Assembly: GCA_021835265.1 (NCBI GenBank)
Contig: JAKBQK010000178.1
Location: 1 to 13,677 of the forward strand
DNA from: Thermoplasmata archaeon
Lineage (GTDB): Archaea > Thermoplasmatota > Thermoplasmata > Thermoplasmatales > Thermoplasmataceae
Direction: 5' to 3'
Length of the DNA: 13,677 nt
A program made the translations under genes and the position numbers. How positions within the stretch are numbered: the stretch's first letter is position 1; every line of letters begins with the position of its first letter. The notes beneath the pieces were generated by a model. It ran no database searches. It saw only the letters and a list, made by a program, of their open reading frames with translations, and was not told the DNA's origin. Of the stretch, positions 7,282-13,677 are shown piece after piece.

Positions 7282-8201
7282 GAAAAGCATTCATCAACAC
7301 ATTGTCTAGAATGTGCGAAGCGGATGAGAACATTATATTATTAACAGGAGACCTAGGATTTGGTGTATTTGAAGAATTTAAGGAGAGGTTTCCAAAACAA
7401 TACCTTAATGCAGGTGTTGCGGAAGCAAACCTTATCGGCATGGCTGCTGGCCTTGCCATGTCAGGAATGACTGTCTATGCATATTCAATTGCGCCTTTCT
7501 TAGTGTATAGGGCATTTGAGCAAATCAGAGATGATGTTTGTTATCATAATCTTCCTGTTCGAATTGTTGGTGTAGGGGGTGGCCTTGCTTATGGAAATGC
7601 TGGACCTACACATCATGCAACTGAAGATATAGCACTCATGACCGCATTACCAAATATGACTGTAGTATGCCCAGGTGATCCTATAGAAGTTGAGAAAGCC
7701 ATCCTTGAATCACAAGGCATTCCAGGCCCGATATACTTTAGATTAAACAGATCAGGAGACAGATATATACACAAAAATACGGCAATCGATTTCAAAATTG
7801 GTAAGGGACTCAATGTCAAGGATGGTAGAGACATATTATTAATAACAACTGGAAATATGCTTGAAGTAGGTGACAAGGTCTCTTATGAACTGGATGAGAG
7901 AGGTTATTCCACAAGCTTAATAAGCATGCATACCCTAAAACCTTTTGACACAACTTTACTCAGAAAAGTTTCACTTGGAAAGAAATTGATAGTTAGCTTA
8001 GAAGAACACTCACCATATGGAGGACTTTCCTCTTTAATATCACAAACTATTGTTCAAGAACGATTAAGAATAGAATATTTACCATTTACTCTCCCAGACT
8101 ATTTTACTAAAATTTCTGCTTCGCAGCATTATCTAAGAAAAGCCTATGGGTTAGATGGTCAAGCTGTTTTACAGAAGATAATAGAAAGGGTACTGAATTA
8201 G
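7278..8201 (+). CDS. Transketolase-type enzyme, C-terminal (pyrimidine-binding) subunit
   Basis: The protein has 307 residues from ATG 7278, starting MRKAFINTL as the family does. Motifs: LTGDLGFG near residue 20, the pyrimidine-binding AGVAEANLIGMAAGLA with its catalytic Glu, RAFEQIRDDVCYHNLPVRIV, then VGGGLAYGNAGPTHHATEDI and YFRLNRSG. The VGVGGG...GPTHHATEDIA version is the form I associate with transketolase-like pairs in sugar-nucleotide clusters rather than with central-metabolism transketolase (recollection, not a search). It pairs with the preceding subunit to form the complete ThDP active site at the subunit interface. The ATG overlaps the upstream stop by 4 nt, implying coupled, stoichiometric translation. 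The stop is 11 nt before rfbG. Alternative: a DXS-like or dehydrogenase E1-beta enzyme, less likely given the motifs. Confidence 0.88.
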   Translation: MRKAFINTLSRMCEADENIILLTGDLGFGVFEEFKERFPKQYLNAGVAEANLIGMAAGLAMSGMTVYAYSIAPFLVYRAFEQIRDDVCYHNLPVRIVGVGGGLAYGNAGPTHHATEDIALMTALPNMTVVCPGDPIEVEKAILESQGIPGPIYFRLNRSGDRYIHKNTAIDFKIGKGLNVKDGRDILLITTGNMLEVGDKVSYELDERGYSTSLISMHTLKPFDTTLLRKVSLGKKLIVSLEEHSPYGGLSSLISQTIVQERLRIEYLPFTLPDYFTKISASQHYLRKAYGLDGQAVLQKIIERVLN

Positions 8202-8212
8202 GAGACGATTAA

Positions 8213-9268
8213 ATGAATGATTTTTTAAAGTTCTATAATAAAAAGAGAATTTTCATTACAGGTCATACTGGATTTGTTGGTTCATGGGTTACTAAATGGT
8301 TACTACTACTAGGGGCCGATGTTTGTGGTTATTCACTCTCTCCACCAACAAAACCTAGTATGTACGATTCCCTATCACTCCAATTACAAATAAAAAACGT
8401 AAGGGGAGATGTTCTAGACAGAGAGTTACTAAAGAAAACAATTGAGGATTACCAACCGGATATTGTTTTTCACTTTGCAGCTCAGCCAATCGTCCTGGAA
8501 GCTTTAGAAAATCCATCACATACTTTTAATACAAATATTCTTGGAACAGTTAATTTGTTAGATATAGTAAGAAAGTCTGGAAGCGCTAGGTCAGTAATTG
8601 TTATGACGAGCGATAAAACCTACAAAAATAACGAATGGGTATATTCATATAGGGAAATTGATCCTCTCGGAGGTTTGGATCCATACAGTGCAAGCAAATC
8701 ATGCCAGGATATAGTCGTCAACTCATTTATAGATAGTTATTATCGTGATTCTGGCATCTCACTGTCCTCCGTAAGAGCAGGCAATATAATCGGTGGAGGT
8801 GATTGGGCTCAGTATAGAATTGTGCCAGATTTAGTGAGAAGTATCACAAGCGAACAAATTGTAACTATTCGCAATCCAAATTCAATAAGACCTTGGCAAT
8901 TTGTGCTTGACCCACTTAACGGAATTTTGAACCTCGTTTCTAAGATGTGGAATGTTCCCAGTCTTTCAGGCGCATGGAACTTCGGTCCAATGGAAATGAA
9001 ATCTATACCAGTAATAGAACTGGTTAGGAAATTTGTATCGGAATGGGGAAAGGGAGCGTACAAAATAGAGTCAAATATCTCTACAAAGGAGTCACACCGT
9101 CTCCAGCTCGACATAAGCAAGGCTACCAATGAATTAGGATGGCAACAAAAATATAATTTTCAGAAAAGTTTAGAGAAAACTGTAGAATGGTATAAAAAGT
9201 ATTACTTCGACAAATCCAAATCATCAGAAGTAACAACAAGGCAAATAAATGAATACATGGAGATATAA
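8213..9268 (+). CDS. rfbG: CDP-glucose 4,6-dehydratase
   Basis: The enzyme converts CDP-glucose to CDP-4-keto-6-deoxyglucose with bound NAD. The 351 residues fit the family. Seen: GHTGFVG (17-23), HFAAQPIV (87-94), the active-site TSDKTY (132-137) with Asp134/Lys135, YREIDPLGG (146-154), the Tyr/Lys pair Y158-SAS-K162, RAGNIIGGGDWA (188-199) and NPNSIRPWQFVLDPL (221-235). These blocks are diagnostic of CDP-glucose rather than dTDP-glucose dehydratases. GGAG at 8201-8204 is 8 nt before the ATG. It uses the product of RfbF from the same operon. Without an RfbH-type 3-dehydrase here, the keto-sugar must be processed by the SDR reductase and/or the transketolase pair encoded upstream. Confidence 0.92.
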   Translation: MNDFLKFYNKKRIFITGHTGFVGSWVTKWLLLLGADVCGYSLSPPTKPSMYDSLSLQLQIKNVRGDVLDRELLKKTIEDYQPDIVFHFAAQPIVLEALENPSHTFNTNILGTVNLLDIVRKSGSARSVIVMTSDKTYKNNEWVYSYREIDPLGGLDPYSASKSCQDIVVNSFIDSYYRDSGISLSSVRAGNIIGGGDWAQYRIVPDLVRSITSEQIVTIRNPNSIRPWQFVLDPLNGILNLVSKMWNVPSLSGAWNFGPMEMKSIPVIELVRKFVSEWGKGAYKIESNISTKESHRLQLDISKATNELGWQQKYNFQKSLEKTVEWYKKYYFDKSKSSEVTTRQINEYMEI

Positions 9269-9270
9269 TC

Positions 9271-10311
9271 ATGGGGGTAAGGGAAATCTGTTCCAATGTT
9301 CATGAAGTTATCCTTTCAATATGTATCCCAACATACAATAGAAAAAATTATCTAAGGTGTGCATTGGATTCAATAATAAGTGATGGTTTAGATTCTAATG
9401 TTGAGATACTAATCAGTGATAATGCTTCTACGGATGGTACCTTAGAATTGGTCAAAGATTTCATTCAAAAGGGACACAATATAACTTATTTACGTAATGA
9501 AGTAAATATAGGACCCGACGGTAATATCTTAAAATGTATTCAAAATGCAAAGGGCAAGTTCATTCAATTAATGGGTGATGATGATATCCTCGCTTCAGGG
9601 GCAGTAGAATATATACTAAACTTCCTGAAAAAACACACAGACATTTCGACGATAGCACTCAATTGGGATCAGTTCAAAAAAATAAGGGGCAAGGAAATAT
9701 ACTATAACCCAAGGTACCAAGATGTTGGTCAGACATTATTTGATTCCAGAGAACAATTTTTGAAAACTCTTTCTCTTGAAGGATTGTCTTTTCTTTCAAA
9801 TAAGATATATAATTCATACAGTATTAAGAAGCTTGATAACTTAGAGGATTTCATAGGTACGAGATTCCTCCAAAGTTATGCTCTAATATTATGTCTAGAA
9901 CAGAATTCAAATGCTGCGATAATTAGAAAAGTACTTGTTCATCAGGGAGTACTCAATAACTTGCCTCACCAGATGAGTCCAGAGGAAGCAATTTATTCGG
10001 CAACAGTAGTTTTTCACGATAAGTTATACTCCTTACTGAATTTTATGAAGACAGAAATAGGTATAAATGAGAATGCTGTCGATTATATTTTCTACAATGG
10101 CTCCAAATTTGAATGGAGAGTAATGTTATTGCTAAGATTCTATTATTCGATTAAACCATCAATTTCTTTCGGAATAGAATTTAACAAATATTATAGACGG
10201 TATAAATCCGTATATTATTTTGGCATTTTTCTATCTATTATTCCTTTATTTATTGTTAAATTTTTAACCAAAACCTATTATAGACTTTTCCTAAAAACCC
10301 ATGAGAATTAA
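9271..10311 (+). CDS. GT2 glycosyltransferase resembling abequosyltransferases
   Basis: The protein has 346 residues with a GT-A domain first: LSICIPTYNRKNYL (15-28), EILISDNASTDGT (45-57), NEVNIGPDGNILKCI (76-90) and the metal-binding GDDDI (102-106). A hydrophobic stretch at about 314-333 (FGIFLSIIPLFIVKF) may anchor it to the membrane. The N-terminal half recalls Salmonella RfbV, which transfers abequose from CDP-abequose (recollection of the family). As the last gene of an operon making a CDP-sugar, it most likely transfers that sugar to a lipid-linked or protein-linked glycan (inference). GGAGAT at 9259-9264 lies 6 nt before the ATG, and only 2 nt separate it from rfbG. It is the lowest-GC gene of the operon by eye. 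The exact donor is not provable from sequence. Confidence 0.85.
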   Translation: MGVREICSNVHEVILSICIPTYNRKNYLRCALDSIISDGLDSNVEILISDNASTDGTLELVKDFIQKGHNITYLRNEVNIGPDGNILKCIQNAKGKFIQLMGDDDILASGAVEYILNFLKKHTDISTIALNWDQFKKIRGKEIYYNPRYQDVGQTLFDSREQFLKTLSLEGLSFLSNKIYNSYSIKKLDNLEDFIGTRFLQSYALILCLEQNSNAAIIRKVLVHQGVLNNLPHQMSPEEAIYSATVVFHDKLYSLLNFMKTEIGINENAVDYIFYNGSKFEWRVMLLLRFYYSIKPSISFGIEFNKYYRRYKSVYYFGIFLSIIPLFIVKFLTKTYYRLFLKTHEN

Positions 10312-10526
10312 AGGCACACCCGATTCGTTTTATTTAATATCACTCATAAATCATCCTGGAAGCCCTCAAGTCAGTTACATGTACCTAAATCTGCGGAGTT
10401 CAGGTCGTATCTAATCAATTGAGAATTCTGTCAAAAGGAAAAATCGTGAACTGCGTTTATATAACAATACTTTCACACGCACCTAAATAAAATGTATTAA
10501 TATGAAAACAATGAGGGAATGATAAA
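10312..10526 (+). promoter_or_regulatory. Intergenic region with terminator-like T-run and promoter of the epimerase-hddA pair
   Basis: The gap separates the CDP-sugar operon from the heptose module. CGTTTTATTT just after the GT2 stop (10327-10336) could act as an archaeal T-rich terminator. TTTATATA at 10456-10463 is the best TATA box, predicting a start near 10485-10488 and a leader of about 40 nt. GAGGG at 10513-10517 lies 9 nt before the ATG at 10527 as ribosome binding site. A tiny ATG frame (10502-10522) precedes the gene and is probably meaningless. The middle part (10340-10440) shows nothing recognisable. Confidence 0.4.
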
Positions 10527-11453
10527 ATGGAAACAAATATTAAAAATCATAAAATTATTGTAACAGGCGGTGCTGGATTCATTGGTACGAATCTCGTGAG
10601 GAGACTCGCTACAAACAATGAAGTAATTGTGATTGACAATATGCATACGGGATCAGATAAAAACATCAAGGACCTAGTTGATGCAGGGAAGGTGGAACTG
10701 CTTCATGAAGATGTGAAAAATATAAATAAATTGGAAAGGAAAGTGGACTTGATTTTTCACATGGGTTTCTATTCAGCATCTCCTATGTACAGGAATAACC
10801 CAATGCTTGTTTCTGAAGTTGTTGGAGGTATGATTGCGCTCCTTGAATATTGTAAAAATAATAATGTAAATATGGTATTTTCTTCCACTTCATCAATATA
10901 CAATGAAGTTAAACCGCCACACAAGGAGGATATAATTCCAGGCGTTACTGACTTTTACACAGAAGCAAGAATTTATTCTGAAAGAATGGCAGAATTATAT
11001 AACAAACTCTTTGGGGTTAATGTTGCAGCCATGCGATTCTTCTCAGTGTATGGAAAGTATGAGAAAGCAAAGGGAGAATATGCAAATCTAGTGACACAGT
11101 TTTTGTGGAACATAAAAGATGGGAAGAAACCGGTCATATATGGCAACGGAGAACAGAGGAGAGATTTTGTGTATGTTGAGGATCTGATTGATGCACTACT
11201 TTTGGCATCAAAGGTCAAAGGTTTTGAGGTGTTCAATGTTGGTTATGGGAAGAATTACAGTCTCAACGAAATGCTAAGCATGCTGAACAAATACCTTGGA
11301 ACTAAAGCGGAACCGGAATACATAACAATGCCAGTAAAAAATTATGTGATGGAAACACTTGCAGACACATCCAAAGCAGAAAAAGTTCTCGGATTCAAAG
11401 CAAAGACAACGCTTGAAGAAGGCATCAGAATCATATCTGAGTTTTACTCATGA
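10527..11453 (+). CDS. NAD-dependent nucleotide-sugar epimerase/dehydratase homologue with Arg at the YxxxK lysine
   Basis: This is an extended SDR of 308 residues. Seen: TGGAGFIG (13-20), IDNMHTG (36-42) with Asp37 selecting NAD, SSTSSIY (119-125), MRFFSVYG near 170 and QRRDFVYVEDL near 205-215. These fit UDP-glucose 4-epimerase-like enzymes. The catalytic motif is unusual: Tyr144 is followed at +4 by Arg148 (YTEAR; codon AGA at 10968-10970) instead of Lys. This could be a natural clade variant or an enzyme with changed chemistry. It overlaps hddA by 4 nt (ATGA), so it is coupled to heptose phosphorylation and may act on a nucleotide-activated heptose or another sugar of the same glycan (inference). 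The substrate cannot be fixed from sequence. Confidence 0.8.
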   Translation: METNIKNHKIIVTGGAGFIGTNLVRRLATNNEVIVIDNMHTGSDKNIKDLVDAGKVELLHEDVKNINKLERKVDLIFHMGFYSASPMYRNNPMLVSEVVGGMIALLEYCKNNNVNMVFSSTSSIYNEVKPPHKEDIIPGVTDFYTEARIYSERMAELYNKLFGVNVAAMRFFSVYGKYEKAKGEYANLVTQFLWNIKDGKKPVIYGNGEQRRDFVYVEDLIDALLLASKVKGFEVFNVGYGKNYSLNEMLSMLNKYLGTKAEPEYITMPVKNYVMETLADTSKAEKVLGFKAKTTLEEGIRIISEFYS

Positions 11454-12436
11454 CTAAAAGAATGATAATGTCCCGCACTCCCTTGAGAATCACGTTCACA
11501 GGCGGAGGCACAGATATACCCGAATACTTCATGAACTACGGAAATGGCGCAGTGGTCAATGCAACAATAAACAGGTATATTTACATAACAGTCAATGAAA
11601 AATTTGACAGAAGAATCAGGGTAAGTTACTCCACAACGGAAATAGTGGATAGCGTGGATGAAATAAAGCATCCTGTTGTCAGGGAAGCTCTGAAATATCT
11701 CAATATAGGCGAGAAGATCGAGATAGTGTCCATGTCTGATATACCATCAAACGGAACAGGCCTTGGATCAAGCAGCACCTTTACTGTGGGATTGCTAAAT
11801 GCGCTTCATGCTTACAAAGGTGAGTTTGCATCTTCTTCACAACTTGCAAAGGAGGCCATTCACATTGAACGTAATGTCCTTAAGGAGGAGGGCGGTCTTC
11901 AGGATCAATACGCAGCTGCATTTGGGGGAATGAACCTCATGGAGTTTGGCAAAGAGCCAGAAGCAAATGTAACTCCAATAATAATGCCAGAGGATACAAT
12001 GGAACAACTACAAAACCATTTACTTTTACTATATACGAATATGGAAAGAAAATCAGATCATATTCATACGGATCAAAAGACAAGAATCTCTTCATTGCGT
12101 GAAAAATATGAAAAGATGTCTAAACTCTCCCACAGGCTCAAGGAAGAGATGAACAGAGGGAATTACATGGAGATTGGAGGACTGCTACATGAAAACTGGA
12201 TTGAAAAGAAGAAGCTCTCAAACAAGATCTCCATGGGTGAAATCGATGCACTCTACGAAAGGGCAATGGAAAAAGGTGCCACGGGTGGAAAGCTCATAGG
12301 TTCTGGAGGCGGCGGCTTTCTCATGTTTTTTGCAGATCCAAAATACCACAGGTCCATCTCAGAAAGCCTGGGGCTTCCTGTGACACCATTCAGGATCGTA
12401 AACAGGGGATCGGGGATTATATTCGTAGGGGATTAG
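11450..12436 (+). CDS. hddA: D-glycero-alpha-D-manno-heptose 7-phosphate kinase (GHMP kinase)
   Basis: The kinase phosphorylates D-glycero-D-manno-heptose 7-phosphate at C1, giving the 1,7-bisphosphate in the GDP-heptose route. The 328 residues show the GHMP order: SRTPLRITFTGGGTDIPEYF (8-27, HddA-like N-terminus), the ATP loop PSNGTGLGSSST (99-110), EGGLQDQYAAAFGG (147-160) with the catalytic Asp152, and motif 3 GATGGKLIGSGGGGFLMFF (276-294). The ATG at 11450 overlaps the upstream stop. ATG 11462 or 11468 would give the more family-like MIMSRTPLR or MSRTPLR start, so four to six residues of the N-terminus are uncertain. It converges with gmhA across 21 nt. The presence of GmhA and GmhB genes beside it makes heptose a better substrate than mevalonate, galactose or fucose. 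Confidence 0.88.
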   Translation: MTKRMIMSRTPLRITFTGGGTDIPEYFMNYGNGAVVNATINRYIYITVNEKFDRRIRVSYSTTEIVDSVDEIKHPVVREALKYLNIGEKIEIVSMSDIPSNGTGLGSSSTFTVGLLNALHAYKGEFASSSQLAKEAIHIERNVLKEEGGLQDQYAAAFGGMNLMEFGKEPEANVTPIIMPEDTMEQLQNHLLLLYTNMERKSDHIHTDQKTRISSLREKYEKMSKLSHRLKEEMNRGNYMEIGGLLHENWIEKKKLSNKISMGEIDALYERAMEKGATGGKLIGSGGGGFLMFFADPKYHRSISESLGLPVTPFRIVNRGSGIIFVGD

Positions 12437-12457
12437 GAAACAACCACACCTAGTAGA

Positions 12458-13021
12458 TCAGACAGAATCCTCAACGATCTTGGATATGATGTGACCAATG
12501 GCAATGGTTGATTCCTGTATGAAGGATGTCCTGTTGCTTGGAATCATTATGAGCCTTTCTCCATGAATCAGTTCCTTCATCTTCCCCCCATCCCTTCCCG
12601 TGATCCCGAATGTTTCACACCCCTTTTTTACTGCCTCTTCTATGCCTCTCAGCACATTTACTGAATTTCCGCTTGTGCTCAATGCGATGATAATATCCCC
12701 CTTTGTTGCGAAAGCCTGAATCTGCCTTGAATATATTTGATCAAAACCATAATCGTTCCCGATGGCGGTGAGTGATGATGTGTTTCCATGAAGGACCAGG
12801 GCAGGCAGTGGCATCCTTTCCTTCTCAAATCTTCCAACGAATTCAGCAGCAATGTGCTGTGCGTCCGCAGCACTTCCTCCATTGCCAAATATTATGAGCT
12901 TATTTCCATTCTTGAAACATCTGGAGAGCTCATTTCCAAGATTCAATATCTTTCCAACATCCAGGGAGCTTCTAATTTGGGAACCTTCCACTAGATACTG
13001 ATTTATCTGGGTTGCGTCCAT
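12458..13021 (-). CDS. gmhA: Phosphoheptose isomerase (sedoheptulose 7-phosphate isomerase)
   Basis: The isomerase converts sedoheptulose 7-phosphate to D-glycero-D-manno-heptose 7-phosphate, the first step of heptose activation. The 187 residues form one SIS domain. FGNGGSAADAQHIAAEFVGR (45-64) carries the metal ligands His56 and Glu60, SLTAIGNDYGF (83-93) and ALSTSGNSVN (113-122) bind the phosphosugar, and FIQE (167-170) with His177 completes the metal/catalytic set (equivalent to Gln172 and His180 of the E. coli enzyme). A second His usually three residues after that Gln is Thr172 here. The ATG is at 13021; a minus-strand ATATTATT box is centred about 25 nt upstream, so the transcript is probably leaderless. 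It is transcribed away from gmhB and towards hddA. Confidence 0.92.
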   Translation of the reverse strand: MDATQINQYLVEGSQIRSSLDVGKILNLGNELSRCFKNGNKLIIFGNGGSAADAQHIAAEFVGRFEKERMPLPALVLHGNTSSLTAIGNDYGFDQIYSRQIQAFATKGDIIIALSTSGNSVNVLRGIEEAVKKGCETFGITGRDGGKMKELIHGERLIMIPSNRTSFIQESTIAIGHIISKIVEDSV

Positions 13022-13126
13022 GAATCAGAATATACCGATCAAATAATATGTTTTCTTATAACAATGTGATATAAAATGGTTAAGAACATAATTATTTAAG
13101 AGGGACCTTACAATTGGTGATATATA
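13022..13126. promoter_or_regulatory. Divergent gmhA/gmhB promoter region
   Basis: For gmhA, minus-strand ATATTATT (13049-13042) is at leaderless distance from ATG 13021. Two further minus TATA-like words (GTTATAAG near 13060 and TTTATATC near 13073) may give longer leaders. For gmhB, GATATAAAA (13069-13077) would start transcription near 13099, and GGTGAT (13116-13121) lies 5 nt before the ATG at 13127 as a ribosome binding site matching the 3' end of archaeal 16S rRNA. The choice among TATA words is uncertain. Confidence 0.45.
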
Positions 13127-13573
13127 ATGAAGAAGGCACTTTTCATTGACAGGGATGGTACCATAAACAAAGACTGCCCATATTGCCATGATATCTCCCA
13201 GTTGGAAATATATCCTGATGCATTGGAGATCATGAAACAATATCAGGCCAACGGATATGTCCTTGTTATTATCACAAACCAGTCGGGTATAGGTAGAGGA
13301 TATTTTACTATTGATCAATTTTATCAATTCCACAGGGAACTTCTTAAAAGGGTTGAAGAGGCGGGTATAAAGATTGAAAAAACTTACTTCTGCCCTCACA
13401 GGCCTGAGGAGAACTGCAATTGCAGGAAGCCAAAGCTTGGAATGATCTTTGAGGCGGAAAAAGAAATAAATATTGACATTAAGAAGTCTGTTATTATAGG
13501 GGACAGGGACGATATGGAAGGGGAGATGGGAAGAAGTTTGGGAATAGAATATAGAATATTGAAAAGGCAATGA
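13127..13573 (+). CDS. gmhB: D,D-heptose 1,7-bisphosphate phosphatase (HAD family)
   Basis: The phosphatase removes the C7 phosphate of heptose 1,7-bisphosphate, yielding D-glycero-D-manno-heptose 1-phosphate. The 148 residues include FIDRDGTIN (6-14) with nucleophile Asp8 and acid Asp10, the second motif ITNQSGIGRG (49-58), KPKLGM (101-106) with the third-motif Lys103, and IGDRDDM (124-130) with the fourth-motif Asp126. The structural zinc site is Cys89, His91, Cys97 and Cys99 in CPHRPEENCNC. All key residues are present. It is shorter than E. coli GmhB (about 190 residues) at the C-terminus but ends like compact homologues. It is transcribed alone, divergently from gmhA. The related HisB phosphatase domain is an alternative, but the gmhA and hddA neighbours favour heptose. 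Confidence 0.9.
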   Translation: MKKALFIDRDGTINKDCPYCHDISQLEIYPDALEIMKQYQANGYVLVIITNQSGIGRGYFTIDQFYQFHRELLKRVEEAGIKIEKTYFCPHRPEENCNCRKPKLGMIFEAEKEINIDIKKSVIIGDRDDMEGEMGRSLGIEYRILKRQ

Positions 13574-13677
13574 CAGTAAGGACTGAACTTTTCATGATTT
13601 CAAACATTATTCATGTTAGCGTGGAATGTTCAAACTGAAAATTTTTCAAAATAAATGAATTTTGTAGTTTCTGCTAA
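13574..13677. other. Right-edge sequence, nothing recognised
   Basis: These 104 nt after gmhB are AT-rich, with a run ATTTTTC near 13640 that might end transcription. No start of a further gene is visible before the edge. Confidence 0.25.

Noticed and set aside
10502..10522. Six-codon upstream ORF before the epimerase gene as an attenuator
   Set aside because: It is very short, overlaps the likely ribosome site and has no biased codons; chance is the simpler explanation.
12485..12520. Loss of a catalytic His in GmhA (QES-T instead of QEx-H)
   Set aside because: The metal/catalytic His is the one eight residues after the Gln (His177), and it is present; the substituted His is not the essential one.
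13025..13570. Long minus-strand ORF of 181 codons opposite gmhB
   Set aside because: It is the antisense shadow of a clearly recognisable gmhB with all catalytic and zinc residues, and its translation shows no recognisable domain.

Overview
The window looks archaeal, most likely from a Thermoplasmatales-type acidophile (inference). The genes are AT-rich. Genes that open a transcript have TATA-like boxes 24-28 nt before the start codon and no ribosome binding site, while genes inside operons have GGAG/GGAGGT-type sites. TTG starts occur, and transposase relics of kinds I associate with that group are present. I ran no database search, so all names rest on recognised motifs and remembered family sequences. 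Nearly everything that is intact concerns surface polysaccharide or glycoprotein glycan synthesis.

Left part (1-3870): a GT2-type glycosyltransferase on the minus strand runs off the left edge, and an intact GT4-type glycosyltransferase (1503-2564) lies between dead insertion-sequence remains. The remains are three broken transposase genes: one on the minus strand at 815-1506, and two IS630-superfamily relics placed head to head at 2570-3596. This is an IS-scarred edge of the locus.

Middle part (3871-10311): an FkbM-type methyltransferase (minus) and a six-gene operon (plus) diverge from a 39-nt gap, both starting with TTG. The operon reads glucose-1-phosphate cytidylyltransferase (RfbF), a short-chain epimerase/reductase, split transketolase N and C subunits, CDP-glucose 4,6-dehydratase (RfbG), and a GT2 glycosyltransferase resembling abequosyltransferases. 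Genes overlap or nearly touch. The logic is glucose-1-P to CDP-glucose to CDP-4-keto-6-deoxyglucose, then modification by the reductase and possibly a two-carbon addition by the transketolase pair, then transfer to a glycan. There is no RfbH (3-dehydrase) in the window, so the sugar would keep its 3-hydroxyl. A two-carbon-branched 6-deoxy sugar is the most interesting possibility here.

Right part (10312-13677): a heptose module with GmhA, HddA and GmhB, the first three steps from sedoheptulose 7-phosphate to D-glycero-D-manno-heptose 1-phosphate. HddA overlaps by 4 nt a nucleotide-sugar epimerase homologue that has Arg in place of the catalytic Lys of YxxxK. The nucleotidyltransferase (HddC) that would finish the activated heptose is not in the window. 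The heptose genes seem richer in G+C than the CDP-sugar operon, by eye only. No RNA gene, CRISPR array, flippase, polymerase or oligosaccharyltransferase was seen.
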